NCBI GenBank assembly: GCA_037179385.1
Contig: CM074185.1
Coordinates: forward strand, 11,832,922 to 11,896,921
DNA: 64,000 nt
Direction: 5' to 3'
Origin: Holothuria scabra
Lineage: Eukaryota > Echinodermata > Holothuroidea > Aspidochirotida > Holothuriidae
Part shown: positions 21,001-30,635 of the stretch, piece by piece
Numbering within the stretch: the first letter of the stretch is position 1
How the letters are laid out: every line of letters begins with the position of its first letter
Notes under the pieces: generated by a model
Told to the model about the DNA's origin: nothing
The model's input: the letters and a program-made list of their open reading frames with translations, nothing else
Database searches by the model: none
Made by a program: the position numbers and the translations under genes

Positions 21001-24000
21001 TTTCACTAATTTTAGTAGTCCACAAGGAAATTTGATTGTGTGAAATATTTTTTGCACACTTAGAAAACAATATAAACAGATGATTTCTTCAAGTTAAATT
21101 ATTTACCAAAACTCTCTCGTATAAAAACTCTTCTGAATCAATGGTCTTCTAGAGACCTCACACCTATAGGAAAAGTATTGATCATAAAAACATTTGCTAT
21201 TTCCCAGTTAGTTTATTTACTGTCGGTTTTACCTGATCCCCCAAAACATTACTTTCGTGAACTAGATACCCTTTTTCATAATTTCATCTGGTCAAATAAG
21301 CCCGACAAAATCAAACGCTCTGTTTTGTTAAATACAAAATGTAATGGTGGACTTAAAATGATTGACGTAGAACTCTTTTCGAAAAGCTTAAAGTGTAAGT
21401 GGGTTAAACTTTATCTCGAAGATGGTTTCAGAGGGTGGAAAGCTTTCTTTGACCTGGCTCTGAGACCTTTTGGTGGTAAATTTCTCTTTGAATGTAACTT
21501 CAAAAAAACTGACATTGTCATTTCTAATACTTTCATTTATGAAGTTTGTAGTGCTTGGTCGGACTTTAATTTCCGCCCTCCAGTTCATTATTCAAACCAA
21601 TATGTTTTAAATAATTCATGCATCAATATTAATAAGTGTCTTGTTTATTCAAATTTGTTAATGACGAAAGGAGCCTATATTGTAAAAGAATTTTTTCATG
21701 ATAATGGTGATGCATTGTCGTATGATGAATTTACCGCAAAATTCAATATTACCAGAAATTTTCCATTTACTTTTTATTACGGAATCCTGAGGGCAATCCC
21801 AAGGGACTGGAAAGCCGGTGTTATTCAGACTGAAACCCCTTCTGATAATGTCTTACGTCTTATAAGCTATACAAGCAGCCCTCGTCCTACTAAGGTCATT
21901 TATAATCACTTACTTAAGTCAAAACTTACGACCCCTAGAGCGGTCGTAAAATGGGAAGAAAATGGTATAACTAACATTAATTGGAACAAGGTTTTCTTGT
22001 TACCTTACGTTGCTGTTCGTAATACTAAAGTTCAATATTTACAATTTCGATATATTCATAGAATCATTGGCACCAACTCCTTTTTACACAAAATTAAAGT
22101 TAAAGAATCCCCTATGTGTAGTTTTTGCAATTCTGATATTGAAACCCTTGAACACCTATTTTGGTCTTGTAAAGTAACTCAAGTTTTTTGGCAATCCATC
22201 TTTGAACTTTGTCTCTCACACAACTACTCTCTTACCTCAGATTGTGTAATGTTTGGCCACTATAATGATATTAATAATCCGATTAGCTTTTTAATATTGC
22301 ATGCAAAAAATTTCCTATATAATTGTAAGCTTAATAACATTATACCAGAGGCACAAGCTTTTCTTTACAAATTCAAGTTTTTGTTAGAGGTGGAGTACCA
22401 TATACTCAGTAAAAGAAATGAGGATTCACGTATCTTACGATTCCACGAAACTTTTAAAGGTATACATTAATTTACTTATAAGGGTAAGCAATGTCACAAA
22501 AGATTATGAAATGTGGTTTTGTTTCTTTTTTACTTCTCCATTTGTTGAAGAAAGCGTTGCTCCTCTTATGCATATGTAAATAAATGCGTTTGGAGGGCTT
22601 GTTTGTTTGTTTTTGTATGAAATGATTAATAAGTACGTATACTGTGTAAACATTATTCCTTCCAAATTGCTAGCTTCTGAACTGTAAATATGTATATACT
22701 CTAGTTAACTTTTTAATTGCCTCTCAACTGTTAATATGTATATATTATAATTTTCTGTAATAAATATAGTCTGTAATGTCTATACAACAAAATGTCATGA
22801 CATAATTGAAATGTTATTGAACCAAAATGTTGAAAAAGCTATTGTATATATTTACTTTTAAGAATTCATTATGTAAAACATTACTCAACATCAAATGACA
22901 TACTGTATGGATAACAAAAGAAAACTTAATAAATGAGATGGTGAAAAAAAAAAAAAAAACTTAGAAAACAGTAATTATGTTAATGCAAAATATTATTGGT
23001 CTTGAGGAAGATTAAAATGATGTGATGTTTGGGAAAAAACACACTTGAAGTCTGAAATATTTTATGATGGAAAAAGTTTTATAAAGAGTTGATCATTCAG
23101 TACTATACTTCTTCAATCTGAGAAGAATATGGTTGTCCATCTAGCGAACCTTTAAGTTTTGGTTGTCTGCAATGGAATGTTAGTTGTCCGAGACAATCAG
23201 ACAACCATGAAAATTGAGCCCTAACTAACAGCATTAAAAAACCCTTTCCAATATCCAAGCATGTATTTTAGAAGAAACAGGATAAGGAATTAGGAACCCT
23301 GCTCAGCTTGCTGTGGAAAATTTGGTTGCCAAACTTCTGGATTCAACACTTGGTCAGACCGTTTTCAAAAATAACAGAACCTCCAGATGCAGTAACTATG
23401 TATTGCACTTGAAAAACCAAATTTGTCAGAGAAATACGGGATAAAGCACAGTTACTGATCAACCAAAAAAATGTATGGTTATCAATTGAATATTCAAGCT
23501 ACTGGGATATACCTGGATTATTAACCAATAAACATGGTTTAGAAGGAATAATCCAAGTTTATGGACAACTGAAGCTATGTTTACCTGTTGCTAATACAAG
23601 CTTAATGGCTAAAACCCTTGTTTATCAATTAATTATCTACAGTAATTTGTCACTGACAAACAATGTGATATTGGCAATTGACTTGGATTTTTGGTTGATA
23701 AACATGTTTTTGAACAAATAATCCATGTTTATTTGTGAAATATCTTTCATAATTGGTGGAAAAACATCGTTTTGCTGACATATACATGGATTTTTAATTG
23801 GTAATTTTTGAAAGGTTATCAACCACCTCATGGACTATGAAACTGAGTTTGACGATAAACACGGTTTGTCGCTCATCAAAATATAAACTAGTACAGTATC
23901 TGTGTTATAGTAACAAAAGTCTTGCAAAATACTGAAATGAAAACAAAACCTGGAATACAAGGACTGGACTTTGGGATCCACATTCTGTCGGTCTCTATTC

Positions 24001-27000
24001 CTTTCAGGGACAGGGCTGTTTTTGATGAAAAAATCTCCATCTTCATCTTCTTCATCATGGTATTCTCCTAGGAGGTTGGCCTTGGATATAAGATTTATCA
24101 AATATTAACATTTAAAATCTGTCAGTTAAGAGAATTAAAATAAGCAACCACTCACCAAAATGACACAGTTTATTATAGGAAAAAGCTTAAAAGCACAACT
24201 CATAAAAGATTGTTTTCAGGCTAGTTTTTCTAGTGGAAAAAGGCTATAGGTGCAGAAAAGGGGTATGAACCATAAATTTCCTCTCCCTTTGAGCATGATG
24301 GACGGCTTAAATGCAAACTGATGTCTTTCTCAAAACCTTTGAAATAATTCTTAGTTTGATAGGCACTAAACAATAACAAAACCTATTGAAAGATACAGTG
24401 TGATTTTCCTGTCTTTTTTTTCAAACTGTGTTTTCCTTTTAATACTTGACAAGGTATAGGGTGACATTAAGTTACAGTACCTGTCTCTTGGAGTGTGTTC
24501 CCACTTGAGAACGGCCAGGCGATCAGATCCGGTTCAGACCCCGCACAGGCAATCAATTTGCAAGTGGGAACGCTCTCGTTCCCCGGATCAGATCCCGAGA
24601 GCTTGATCGCCCCTTCGGGGAGGATCAGACCGCGATCAAGAAAACAAAAGGGAACACAGCGGGGGATCAAGGTGACCCGAGATCAATGACGTATTTCCGC
24701 AGTGAAGCTCCTCACGCCACACAAACATGTGTAAACAAACCTGACCTGCACACATAATTTCAATGAAACAACTTCCTGTTACTTGAACCGGAGGAGGGGA
24801 TCAGATCTCGCGCAGGCGATCAAATGGGAACACTCATGCGGTTGGTCACAAACTTTTTCAGTTGATTGAGCTTGGGACGATCAACATGGGGGGATCAAGT
24901 GGGAACACGGCCTTGGAGGAACAAGGTGGTAGCTACCCTGTTTAGGGTTAGGATAATGGAAAAAAGACAACAGAGGATGTAATATCACACTGTGTGCATA
25001 AAGGGGAAGGGATTGCTTACACCATTTTAAATAGAAACTTTTTTTGTGAGTTTCTGGAAGAATCAGATATTTTAAGGTTGCCTCACATTAAACTTCACTT
25101 GCACCAAGTTTCGGTTTTAGTGTACTAATGTACAGTGAGTGTTTTTTTTTTTTGTTTTTTTTTGGTGGCTACTAAGGGGCGAGGGGTGCCTTTTTTACTT
25201 CAAAGTACATGTAACATTTTCAATGCAAACATCATGTTTTCCTACTTTTGGAACTTGTAAACTTTCATATGTGCATACAGAAATGTAATGCAAAACATAT
25301 GCAAACACCACTAGGGTACTAAACCACACTAAGTTCATCCTTCCACAGGATGTTTAGCAAATGAAGAACTTCAGAACCAATTCCACCACCAACACCACCC
25401 ATATTGGCAATAAAAATGAAACCTTTTAGGAGGCAAATCCATACCACAATAATTAATAAGAAAAATGGGAATTATGATCATGAAAATCTTTATGAAATAA
25501 ATACTGTAGCAGCAGGAGAAGGTGTAATGCAGTGACTAGGAAATTCAAAAGGTGCAGATAAGAAAATGAGGGACATGACTACGGTACATAGGGCATTGTA
25601 ATGGAGCACTTCTCAAATGGTGGGTCACAGACCATTGGTGGTTTTCCCACGTGAGCCATGAGATCAGAATTTTAATAAAGAATTAAGGTATACAAAACAA
25701 AATGAAAAGATTTACAGTAGGTGATTTCAGTTCTTCTAGTCCAGACTGTTTGCACTGCAAGTGATAAAACGATATTAAGTACTGAACCTCACAATTTATC
25801 GTGTACAGTATTAGTTTTGCAAGTCTGTACATGTCAGGAGATTTACAGCACTAGAGTCATTAACTTTCATTAACTTTTTGTCTGATGGGAATCAGAAATA
25901 TTCTGAGAGCCAAAGTGGTCCTAAAATAATAAAAGGTTGAGAAGTGCTACCATAGTGTGCATGCCTTTAGGAAAATCCAAAATTATGAAGTATATAATGC
26001 AAATAAATCTTAATTCTCAAACTCTAAAATTTATGAAATATAATTAAATAGGATAAAATGAAAGATCTCAGCACTAAAAAAAGGCATGCAAATATTTTCT
26101 GAAAGATGAAAACTGCTTACTTTAGTGTCAGCTAATGGCATTCTTCTACATGAATGTCCCAGTATGTAAGTTATGTTTGAGAATAACAATAACAAAACAT
26201 TTGTCATAATGATAAGAATTGTAAGAATAACATAATTCTAAATATTCACAAAACTTTGGCCTTGCAAGTTTGCACATTTATTATTTAAACACTGCCGCAT
26301 TGTTATTATGAAGTAATCAAAAAGTTTTTTTTTACTAGTCAACAATCCTGGCCATTACAGTAGGTCACTGTATTATACAGTACCATTTTGTATGGGTATG
26401 GTACTGTGCAGTAAAACACAGTACAGAACTTTGAAGTACACTGCACAAATACAGTAGAGTACAGCACAGAAATGATAATACTTTCAGTAGTTCAGTGCTG
26501 AATGCCCTGCCTGGAAATGAGTTTTGCTTATTGTTTGAAATCTTTACTCTTATTTGGTTTTTCTTGAATTTTGAGAAACAGTAATTTGATTATAATAAAT
26601 GTTGTTACTCCAAATTTCCAAAACCAAACTTTTGGAATGAAAAAGACAAAACACAATACATTGGAAGTCACAACAACTCCAAAACAAATCATCTAGGCTA
26701 TTCTAAAAATTTAAAAAATTAATTCAGAAAGAATGAATTCCAGATTCGATAAAACCTTTAGTAATGGATTTGGTGATAAACGATAAACATGTCCATTGAT
26801 TTGCTTTGTTAATGTTATGACATTCCAATGGGACAAAAGAGTGTCTTGCATTTATGATAGGTCCAAGTAAGGTAAAAACATACTATGAGGATTTCATGAG
26901 ATGAAGAAAATTCTGTGTAGGAACCTAGGAACCTGAAAACAATTGTTCAGCTAATCAAATCTCCCTTTGTTCTTAAACACAGACTGAAATTTAACGTTTG

Positions 27001-27725
27001 AAAAATGAATAGTAATACTTTGTAAACTGTGTAGATTATTTTAAGCCCAAGGAGATTAATTCTGTTAATAGTCAGTAATGTTGAGACATTGAAACTTTTT
27101 CTCCTGGACAAAACTTTAGGAAGGGGAAGGGGATGGGGTACCAAACTCACAAATCATTAATGCAGACACTCACATGTTTAATTGAAGCAACACTGTAGGA
27201 ATTATTCTGCATGTATCTGGCCATTTCAAAGATTCCCAATGTACAGTACTGTACAACTGACTTTAAATACTGGAGAACCAATCTTGTCTTGACAATTACA
27301 GCAAACTAATAATTAGTTAGTTAATAATTAGTTTGGAGGGTAAAACTTGGATAAAAATTGTAATTGTACATTCCCATGACAGAGTCAAGTGATTCAATTG
27401 AAATCCAAACATTGCGGCCCAAGGTACAATTATTTTGAAAATTTTGTTAAAAAAAACTTTAGACAGTTTCAATCAACCCACTGCACTCTACAGTACTGTA
27501 TTCACATGACAAACATGACAAGAGTATAGGCAAACTACACTACAGTACAATACATTGCACTAGAAATGGCAGAGTTGGCTACAGAACCATATTCCTACAG
27601 TTATGAGAGAAAAAATCCCTACAATATTAATGTTCACTCATTATTTTTTGGCTGCCTACCCTCTCAATTTCATGTGATCCTCGGACATCTTCACTTCTCA
27701 AATACTTCTTGAATTTTGGTGGCAT
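14976..27725 (-). CDS. VAMP4: VAMP4, vesicle-associated membrane protein 4 (R-SNARE)
   Basis: VAMP4 is the R-SNARE of trans-Golgi/endosome fusion. Exons on the minus strand: 27660-27725 (MPPKFKKYLRSEDV...), 23950-24080 (ANLLGEYHDEEDEDGDFF...), 20025-20125 (IQGQVDEVIDIMHDNIGKVL NRGERLEDLQDKS), 17944-18023 (...GLRTHFWWQDFK), 15129-15180 (MKLILIAVLVALLLIIF) and a tentative last exon 14976-15001. Phases match at every join (0,2,1,0,1) and the sum is 151 codons plus stop; human VAMP4 has 141 residues. The N-terminal MPPKFK start, the dileucine followed by an acidic cluster (the TGN sorting signal in the human protein), the SNARE zero-layer arginine in VLNRGERL, the WW pair before the membrane, and the C-terminal anchor are all present. 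Introns carry several transposons and a LINE in the antisense direction. Only the very last exon is uncertain. Confidence 0.93.
15129..15180 (-). CDS. VAMP4: VAMP4 exon, membrane anchor
   Basis: A 52-nt exon after acceptor TTTTGTCAACAG and before donor GTGAGT. It encodes MKLILIAVLVALLLIIF, the C-terminal transmembrane anchor. The in-frame ATG at its start is internal, since the exon joins the WW-containing exon in phase 0. Confidence 0.9.
15254..15552 (+). mobile_element. TTAA MITE (CTCACCCC family), diverged copy
   Basis: Left end AAAGGCCTACTCCCCTGACC, right end GTTTGGGGTGAGAG...GCCTTTAA. Internal landmarks ATTGCTT..GGGTGAGTATA and CATGCTGTGTAATA are shared with the 16.2-kb copy. Left TTAA has decayed. 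Lies just upstream (on the minus strand) of the VAMP4 membrane-anchor exon. Confidence 0.72.
15652..16209. mobile_element. TTAA element with about 115-bp terminal inverted repeats
   Basis: TTAA then AGTGTACCTCAAGTCAA on the left and its complement (TTGACTTGAGGTACACT TTAA) on the right. The arms stay alignable for roughly 115 bp, including the shared CCTGAGCTGAGATATAAAAT. The interior has no ORF. Inserted in a VAMP4 intron, 5 bp from the next TTAA MITE. Confidence 0.82.
16214..16518 (+). mobile_element. TTAA MITE (CTCACCCC family), reference copy
   Basis: Intact TTAA at both ends (16214-16217, 16515-16518). Left arm AGGCCCAGTTCCCTCACCCC, right arm GGGGTGAGAGATTTGGCCCT. Internal landmarks: TTTATTGCTTCAGGGTGAGT, ACACTCTCAGTACCG, GTCAATCAAAGAGCTGAGCC. 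No ORF. TTAA targets fit piggyBac/Kolobok. Confidence 0.88.
16520..17940. other. VAMP4 intron, no additional feature
   Basis: AT-rich intronic DNA; a small GAGTTTGAGTTTGAGCTGAG-type repetition near 17297. No element boundary or gene was recognised. Confidence 0.4.
17944..18023 (-). CDS. VAMP4: VAMP4 exon, second half of SNARE motif
   Basis: An 80-nt exon (acceptor AATTTCAG, donor GTATGT) encoding EDLAYSATVFRVSAKGLR then THFWWQDFK. Aligns with the human ESLSDNATAFSNRSKQLR...MWWRGCK. The tryptophan pair marks the membrane-proximal linker. Confidence 0.93.
18586..18655 (+). repeat. Short tandem AAAATTAGTC repeat
   Basis: Several copies of ACAAAATTAGTC / AAAATTAGTC occur in about 70 bp of a VAMP4 intron. 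Simple degenerate minisatellite. Confidence 0.6.
19455..19905 (+). pseudogene. Degenerate L2/CR1-type LINE 3' end
   Basis: Across frames one reads KIQNTA...HITP, LKELHWLS, EFSSNCFYLSYRC / FKLLLLV, the conserved C-terminus of CR1/L2 reverse-transcriptase proteins, with stops and frameshifts. It is followed by the characteristic tail GTAAAGCCCCTTGAGCAG...GGGTGCTATACAAGCC near 19847-19893. The 3' end lies about 120 bp from the VAMP4 SNARE exon, on the opposite strand. Confidence 0.72.
20025..20125 (-). CDS. VAMP4: VAMP4 exon, first half of SNARE motif
   Basis: A 101-nt exon (acceptor CTTTTCAG, donor GTATGG) encoding IQGQVDEVIDIMHDN then VLNRGERLEDLQDKS. Nearly identical to the human VQNQVDEVIDVM...RGERLDELQDKS. 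The central arginine is the SNARE zero layer. Confidence 0.96.
20150..20270 (+). repeat. Low-identity dispersed repeat (CCAGTCACAG family)
   Basis: Shares TTTTAC..CCCA.TT, GCCAGTCACAGC and TTTTCCAGTTGTG with about 62682-62765. Diverged; no ends recognised. Confidence 0.35.
20388..20600. mobile_element. MITE with GAGGCTTT ends and TATA flanks
   Basis: Left GAGGCTTTTCACATGACGTC and right complement (GACGCAATTGCAAAGCCTC) form inverted ends. A second paired block is GGCGGCCATGTTGGAG (about 20418) against CTCCAGCATGGCGG (about 20561). Flanked by TATA (20384-20387, 20601-20604), compatible with a TA-type (Tc1/mariner-like) target. It is markedly CpG-rich in an AT-rich intron. Confidence 0.75.
21070..22958 (+). 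mobile_element. 5'-truncated L1/Tx1-type LINE insertion with 12-bp TSD
   Basis: The exact direct repeat ACTTAGAAAACA flanks the insertion (21058-21069, 22959-22970). The 3' end is a run of about 16 A, with AATAAA-like signals just before it. The insert begins in the middle of ORF2. 5' truncation, A-tail and TSD together are the signature of target-primed reverse transcription. Antisense to VAMP4, in the intron between the exons at 20025 and 23950. Confidence 0.95.
21076..22470 (+). pseudogene. LINE ORF2 C-terminal portion (post-RT region and zinc knuckle)
   Basis: The frame is open from the insertion boundary and runs KLSRIKTLLNQWSSRDLTPI, GKVLIIKTFAISQLVYLLSV, LPDPPKHYF...FHNFIWSNK. This is the conserved thumb/post-RT segment of L1-group ORF2. 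Near the C-terminus is the knuckle CSFCNSDIETLEHLFWSC (Cys at residues about 314 and 317 of the frame starting at 21178, then His and Cys), the zf-RVT motif. The reverse-transcriptase catalytic core and endonuclease are missing through 5' truncation, so the copy is dead on arrival. No internal stop or frameshift over about 460 codons indicates a recent insertion. Confidence 0.93.
22975..23945. other. VAMP4 intron, no additional feature
   Basis: AT-rich. Short related motifs GGTTGTC...ACAACC occur near 23130-23205 and upstream of the LINE near 20982. Nothing codable. Confidence 0.35.
23950..24080 (-). CDS. VAMP4: VAMP4 exon, dileucine/acidic sorting region
   Basis: A 131-nt exon starting ANLLGEYHDEEDEDGDFF and continuing through PERNRDRQNVDPKVQ to donor AG/GTTTTG. 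Human has RNLLEDDSDEEEDFF here. The LL plus acidic cluster is the known AP-1-dependent TGN signal region of the human protein; its conservation here is seen, its function is inferred. Confidence 0.92.
24494..24910. mobile_element. GATC-rich MITE (GTGTTCCCACTTGA ends)
   Basis: Left GTGTTCCCACTTGA and right TCAAGTGGGAACAC are an inverted pair. Flanks TCTTGGAG (24486-24493) and CCTTGGAG (24911-24918) agree at 7 of 8 bases, which fits an 8-bp (hAT-like) TSD. The interior is CpG-rich and contains about ten GATC-centred motifs (GATCAGATCC, GGCGATCA, GGGGATCA), many in inverted pairs. Sits in a VAMP4 intron. Confidence 0.8.
24920..27650. other. VAMP4 intron, AT-rich; TACAGTA-word cluster
   Basis: No gene. 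Poly-T tracts near 25142-25166. A dense cluster of TACAGTA/TACTGTA and CAGTAC words between 26355 and 27560. No transposon boundary was recognised. Confidence 0.4.
27660..27725 (-). CDS. VAMP4: VAMP4 exon with start codon
   Basis: ATG at 27725-27723, 22 codons beginning MPPKFKKYLRSEDV and ending HEIER, then donor GTAGGC. Human VAMP4 starts MPPKFKRHLNDDDV. An acceptor-like TTCTTTAG lies just upstream of the ATG, so a separate 5' UTR exon is expected further up; it was not located. Confidence 0.93.
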
Positions 27726-27729
27726 TTTA

Positions 27730-29040
27730 CTAAAGAATTCAAGAACTTTGACAACCTGAGGCAATGTCCCAGTATTGCCCCAAATTTATGAAAAGCACTG
27801 TGGTTTAAATTTCTGGAACATCCTTTTGTACTAGAACCCCTTTATCAATTCTCTGAAAAGAAATCTTGAAAATCAGAGGTTGCAAAAAATAAAAAAAAAA
27901 ACAGAAAAAACAGAACTTTGCTCTCACACACCTCCCGTTGGTGGTAACACAGTGTTACCTCTTGCTACCTTGCGCTTGAGTAATGTGGCAATTCATGCAG
28001 GTTAACATGGGGTCAGTATTTATACATTTCGATCCACCTCATATTGCAGGGTTAAGCAGTTTTAAACACTGTGTTTGTTTTAATCAAGCAAGGTTTCAGG
28101 TGTTTATTGCACTGATGACAGGTATTTTGTAACATTTTTAAGCAATTGGTACAGTATGTGAAATATTTGACCTTGTTACTATGGTAACACTACCCAATCA
28201 ACGAAATATAGGATACGTGTGAACACAGACTGGAAAACACAGCATTAACCTACGGTTTTGCCTGATTGTAAACAAGAGGTAACACTGAGTTTCGTGGGGT
28301 ACCTAAGACGAAGCCTTTTATGTGCCAAAATGAGATGTATCCAACTAATATGTTATATATTCCAAAGACAGTCAACATACATAATCACTTGTGTACAACA
28401 CATTGTTCTAGCAGTGCCAAAAATAAAATCTGGCCTTTAACATGCTCTGTTAAAGGACAAAGCATAATTTTTTCTCTTTTATCATCTACTTTAATTTTTT
28501 AATTCTCTCCATACAATATATGAGTGACATACAGGTAGCCTATCTGGGGCCACTATCTTATAAACTACAGTATGCAACTGAGAGGTGGCCATGTCACATT
28601 GAATGGTTAAGTTACGACCAGAGCTGAGTTGATCACCATTGCCGAATGCATCCTGATCTAGGCTACAGAAGGTACAGCTGAACACTGGCTATGTTACATT
28701 GCGATATTTATTGGTAGGTCCATAGACTACTAGCCTAAACGAGTGCATTTCAAACACTGATTTTTAACGCAAAAGGATAAGGAAGAGAAAAGAAAATCTT
28801 TAAGACCTTTTACACCTTCCCGTACACATGGTATGGAGGCTAACTTAGGCCTAGAGGTCTTCTGCATTTAGTGACGGCACAATTGCGTAGGCCTACAGTA
28901 GGCTAAGGAACAAGTTTAAAGTTAAAATCGGTACAAGAGGGGCACGGATTTCACTCAAAATTGACAAAATGCGCAGACGAAAAAACAAGGCAGTTTGGTT
29001 GCACAGGGAACTTTAACAGTTTGGTCAATGCCATAGCCTA
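27730..29040. other. VAMP4 5' flank
   Basis: The VAMP4 promoter and first non-coding exon are expected here or beyond. No TATA box, CpG island or exon can be assigned with confidence; short ORFs lack support. Confidence 0.3.
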
Positions 29041-29048
29041 TGTGAGCC

Positions 29049-29377
29049 CACAGGTCGTCCTAGCGTTATATAGTATATATAGTATATAGGAAAAGGTAAG
29101 TCACACTAGCCTACCTAACACCAACACAATGCTTCGCACAAAACTCTTCATGATTTCTCACCTCGTACTACATTTACCCCTTCAGATCTCTCGAGAACCT
29201 TCCCATCATCTTCTTCTTCTGAAGAAACACAACAAACTTAAAGTTGTCTTAAACAAAAAACCTCACATCAAATGCAAAAAATCTTCTCCTCCGATTCATT
29301 TCTAATGACGAAACTATCAAGGGCGGAAACTAACGGACCCCTAAACTAATTACTATATAACGCTAGGACGACCTGTG
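29049..29377. mobile_element. CACAGGTCGTCC-ended hAT-like element (329 bp)
   Basis: The left end CACAGGTCGTCCTAGCG and a complementary right end extend inward through TTATATAGTA. The exact 8-bp direct repeat TGTGAGCC lies at 29041-29048 and 29378-29385. An 84-bp relative consisting of little but the ends is at 53807-53890 with a different 8-bp TSD. Interior non-coding. Confidence 0.92.
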
Positions 29378-29567
29378 TGTGAGCCAAAGGCTATCTCAGT
29401 CAGTGCCTACGTTTACTTCTGAATTGAGAGAAAGGTTAGGGCGATTATTTACACAGTCAAGTCCTGTTTGTAACAACGTTAGTATTTACATTAGGCTTAA
29501 CGTTTCATCCTTCCTGCTTACGAAAAATTATGGATTCAAAAACCAACGTTCACAGTAGGGTCTAACT

Positions 29568-29703
29568 TAGCCCTTGAACAGGGCTGTGTGTTACGTTACA
29601 TGGCCTAAGCTCATATGTGGAGTGTAATGAGCTTAGGCCATGTAACGTAACACACAGGAGCTTAGGCCATGTAACGTAACACACAGCCCTGTTCAAGGGC
29701 TAG
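29568..29703. mobile_element. TAGCCCTTGAAC-ended hairpin MITE
   Basis: Arms start TAGCCCTTGAACAGGG and run through GTGTGTTACGTTACATGGCC. They pair almost perfectly with the right arm, part of which is duplicated (29621-29662 versus 29659-29702). The direct repeat GTCTAACT at 29560-29567 and 29704-29711 is the likely 8-bp TSD. Same ends as the elements at 11897 and 54176. Confidence 0.85.
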
Positions 29704-29979
29704 GTCTAACTGCATTATTAAAAATGAAGGTTCCCAAAGAAAAACTTCAAAATTTACCCATCCGTCAGTATACGAAGTACAGAATAATAGACTCTCTAAT
29801 TTGTCTTGTGAAAAAAAAACTGACAAATGAATTAGCCTAGGTCGGGACAGTAGACACTCAGCTCTGTATGTTTTGGTTCTGTTCTGTGATCGATATGGTG
29901 TTGTTGTTGCAAAGTGTTGACAAAATGGTTCTACACAAGCGAGACTGCTACGCAGGCTACAGGAGTTCTTGCTCATTAT

Positions 29980-30635
29980 ACCAGTCTGAAGCAGGCACAG
30001 GATTCAGCCTCACATTCAGCCCCACATTCTGAAGCTAGCACAGGATTCGGCCCCACATTCGCCCAGCACAGGATTTGACTTCACACTATTCGCCGAATCC
30101 TAATCCTGTGCTAGGTGAATCCTGTGCTGGGCGAATCCTGTGCTGAGCGAATCCTGTGCTGGGCGAATCCTGTGCTGGACGAATCTTGTGCTAGGCGAAT
30201 CCTGTGCACAGGATTCGTTTTTGATATGCTCAACATACTGTACATACGTACAACGAATCCTGTGCTAGCTTCAGAATGTGAGGCTGAATCCTGTGCTGGG
30301 TTTTACAAGCCGAGTCCTGTGCTAGGCAAATGAATTGTAACGCCGAATCCTGTGCTATGTGTAAATGTAATGCCGAATGCTGTGCTAGGCGAATGTGGGG
30401 CCGAATCCTGTGCTAGCTTCAGAATGTGAGGCTGAATCCTGTGCTAACGTTAAGTGAATGTGAGGTGAATCCTGTGCTAACGTTAATTGAATGTAAGGTG
30501 AATCCTGTGCTGGGGGGATGTATGGCGAATCCTGTGCTGGGCGAATGTGGGGCCGAATCCTGTGCTAGCTTCAGAATGTGGGGCTGAATGTGAGGCTGAA
30601 TGTGAGGCTGAATCCTGTGCCTGCTTCAGACTGGT
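29980..30635. mobile_element. ACCAGTCTGAAGCAGG foldback with GCACAGGATTCG minisatellite
   Basis: Ends ACCAGTCTGAAGCAGG and complement. Exact 8-bp flanks CTCATTAT lie at 29972-29979 and 30636-30643. The arms and interior are built from a roughly 12-16-bp unit (GAATCCTGTGCTGGGC and its complement GCACAGGATTCG), over 15 copies in both orientations. Six are consecutive at about 30110-30215. No reliable ORF: the frames through it simply translate the repeat. An 8-bp TSD suggests hAT-type mobilisation. Confidence 0.87.

Noticed and set aside
24467..24689. Overlapping 64- and 67-codon ORFs on both strands
   Set aside because: Both fall in the GATC-rich MITE and reflect its GC-rich inverted composition.
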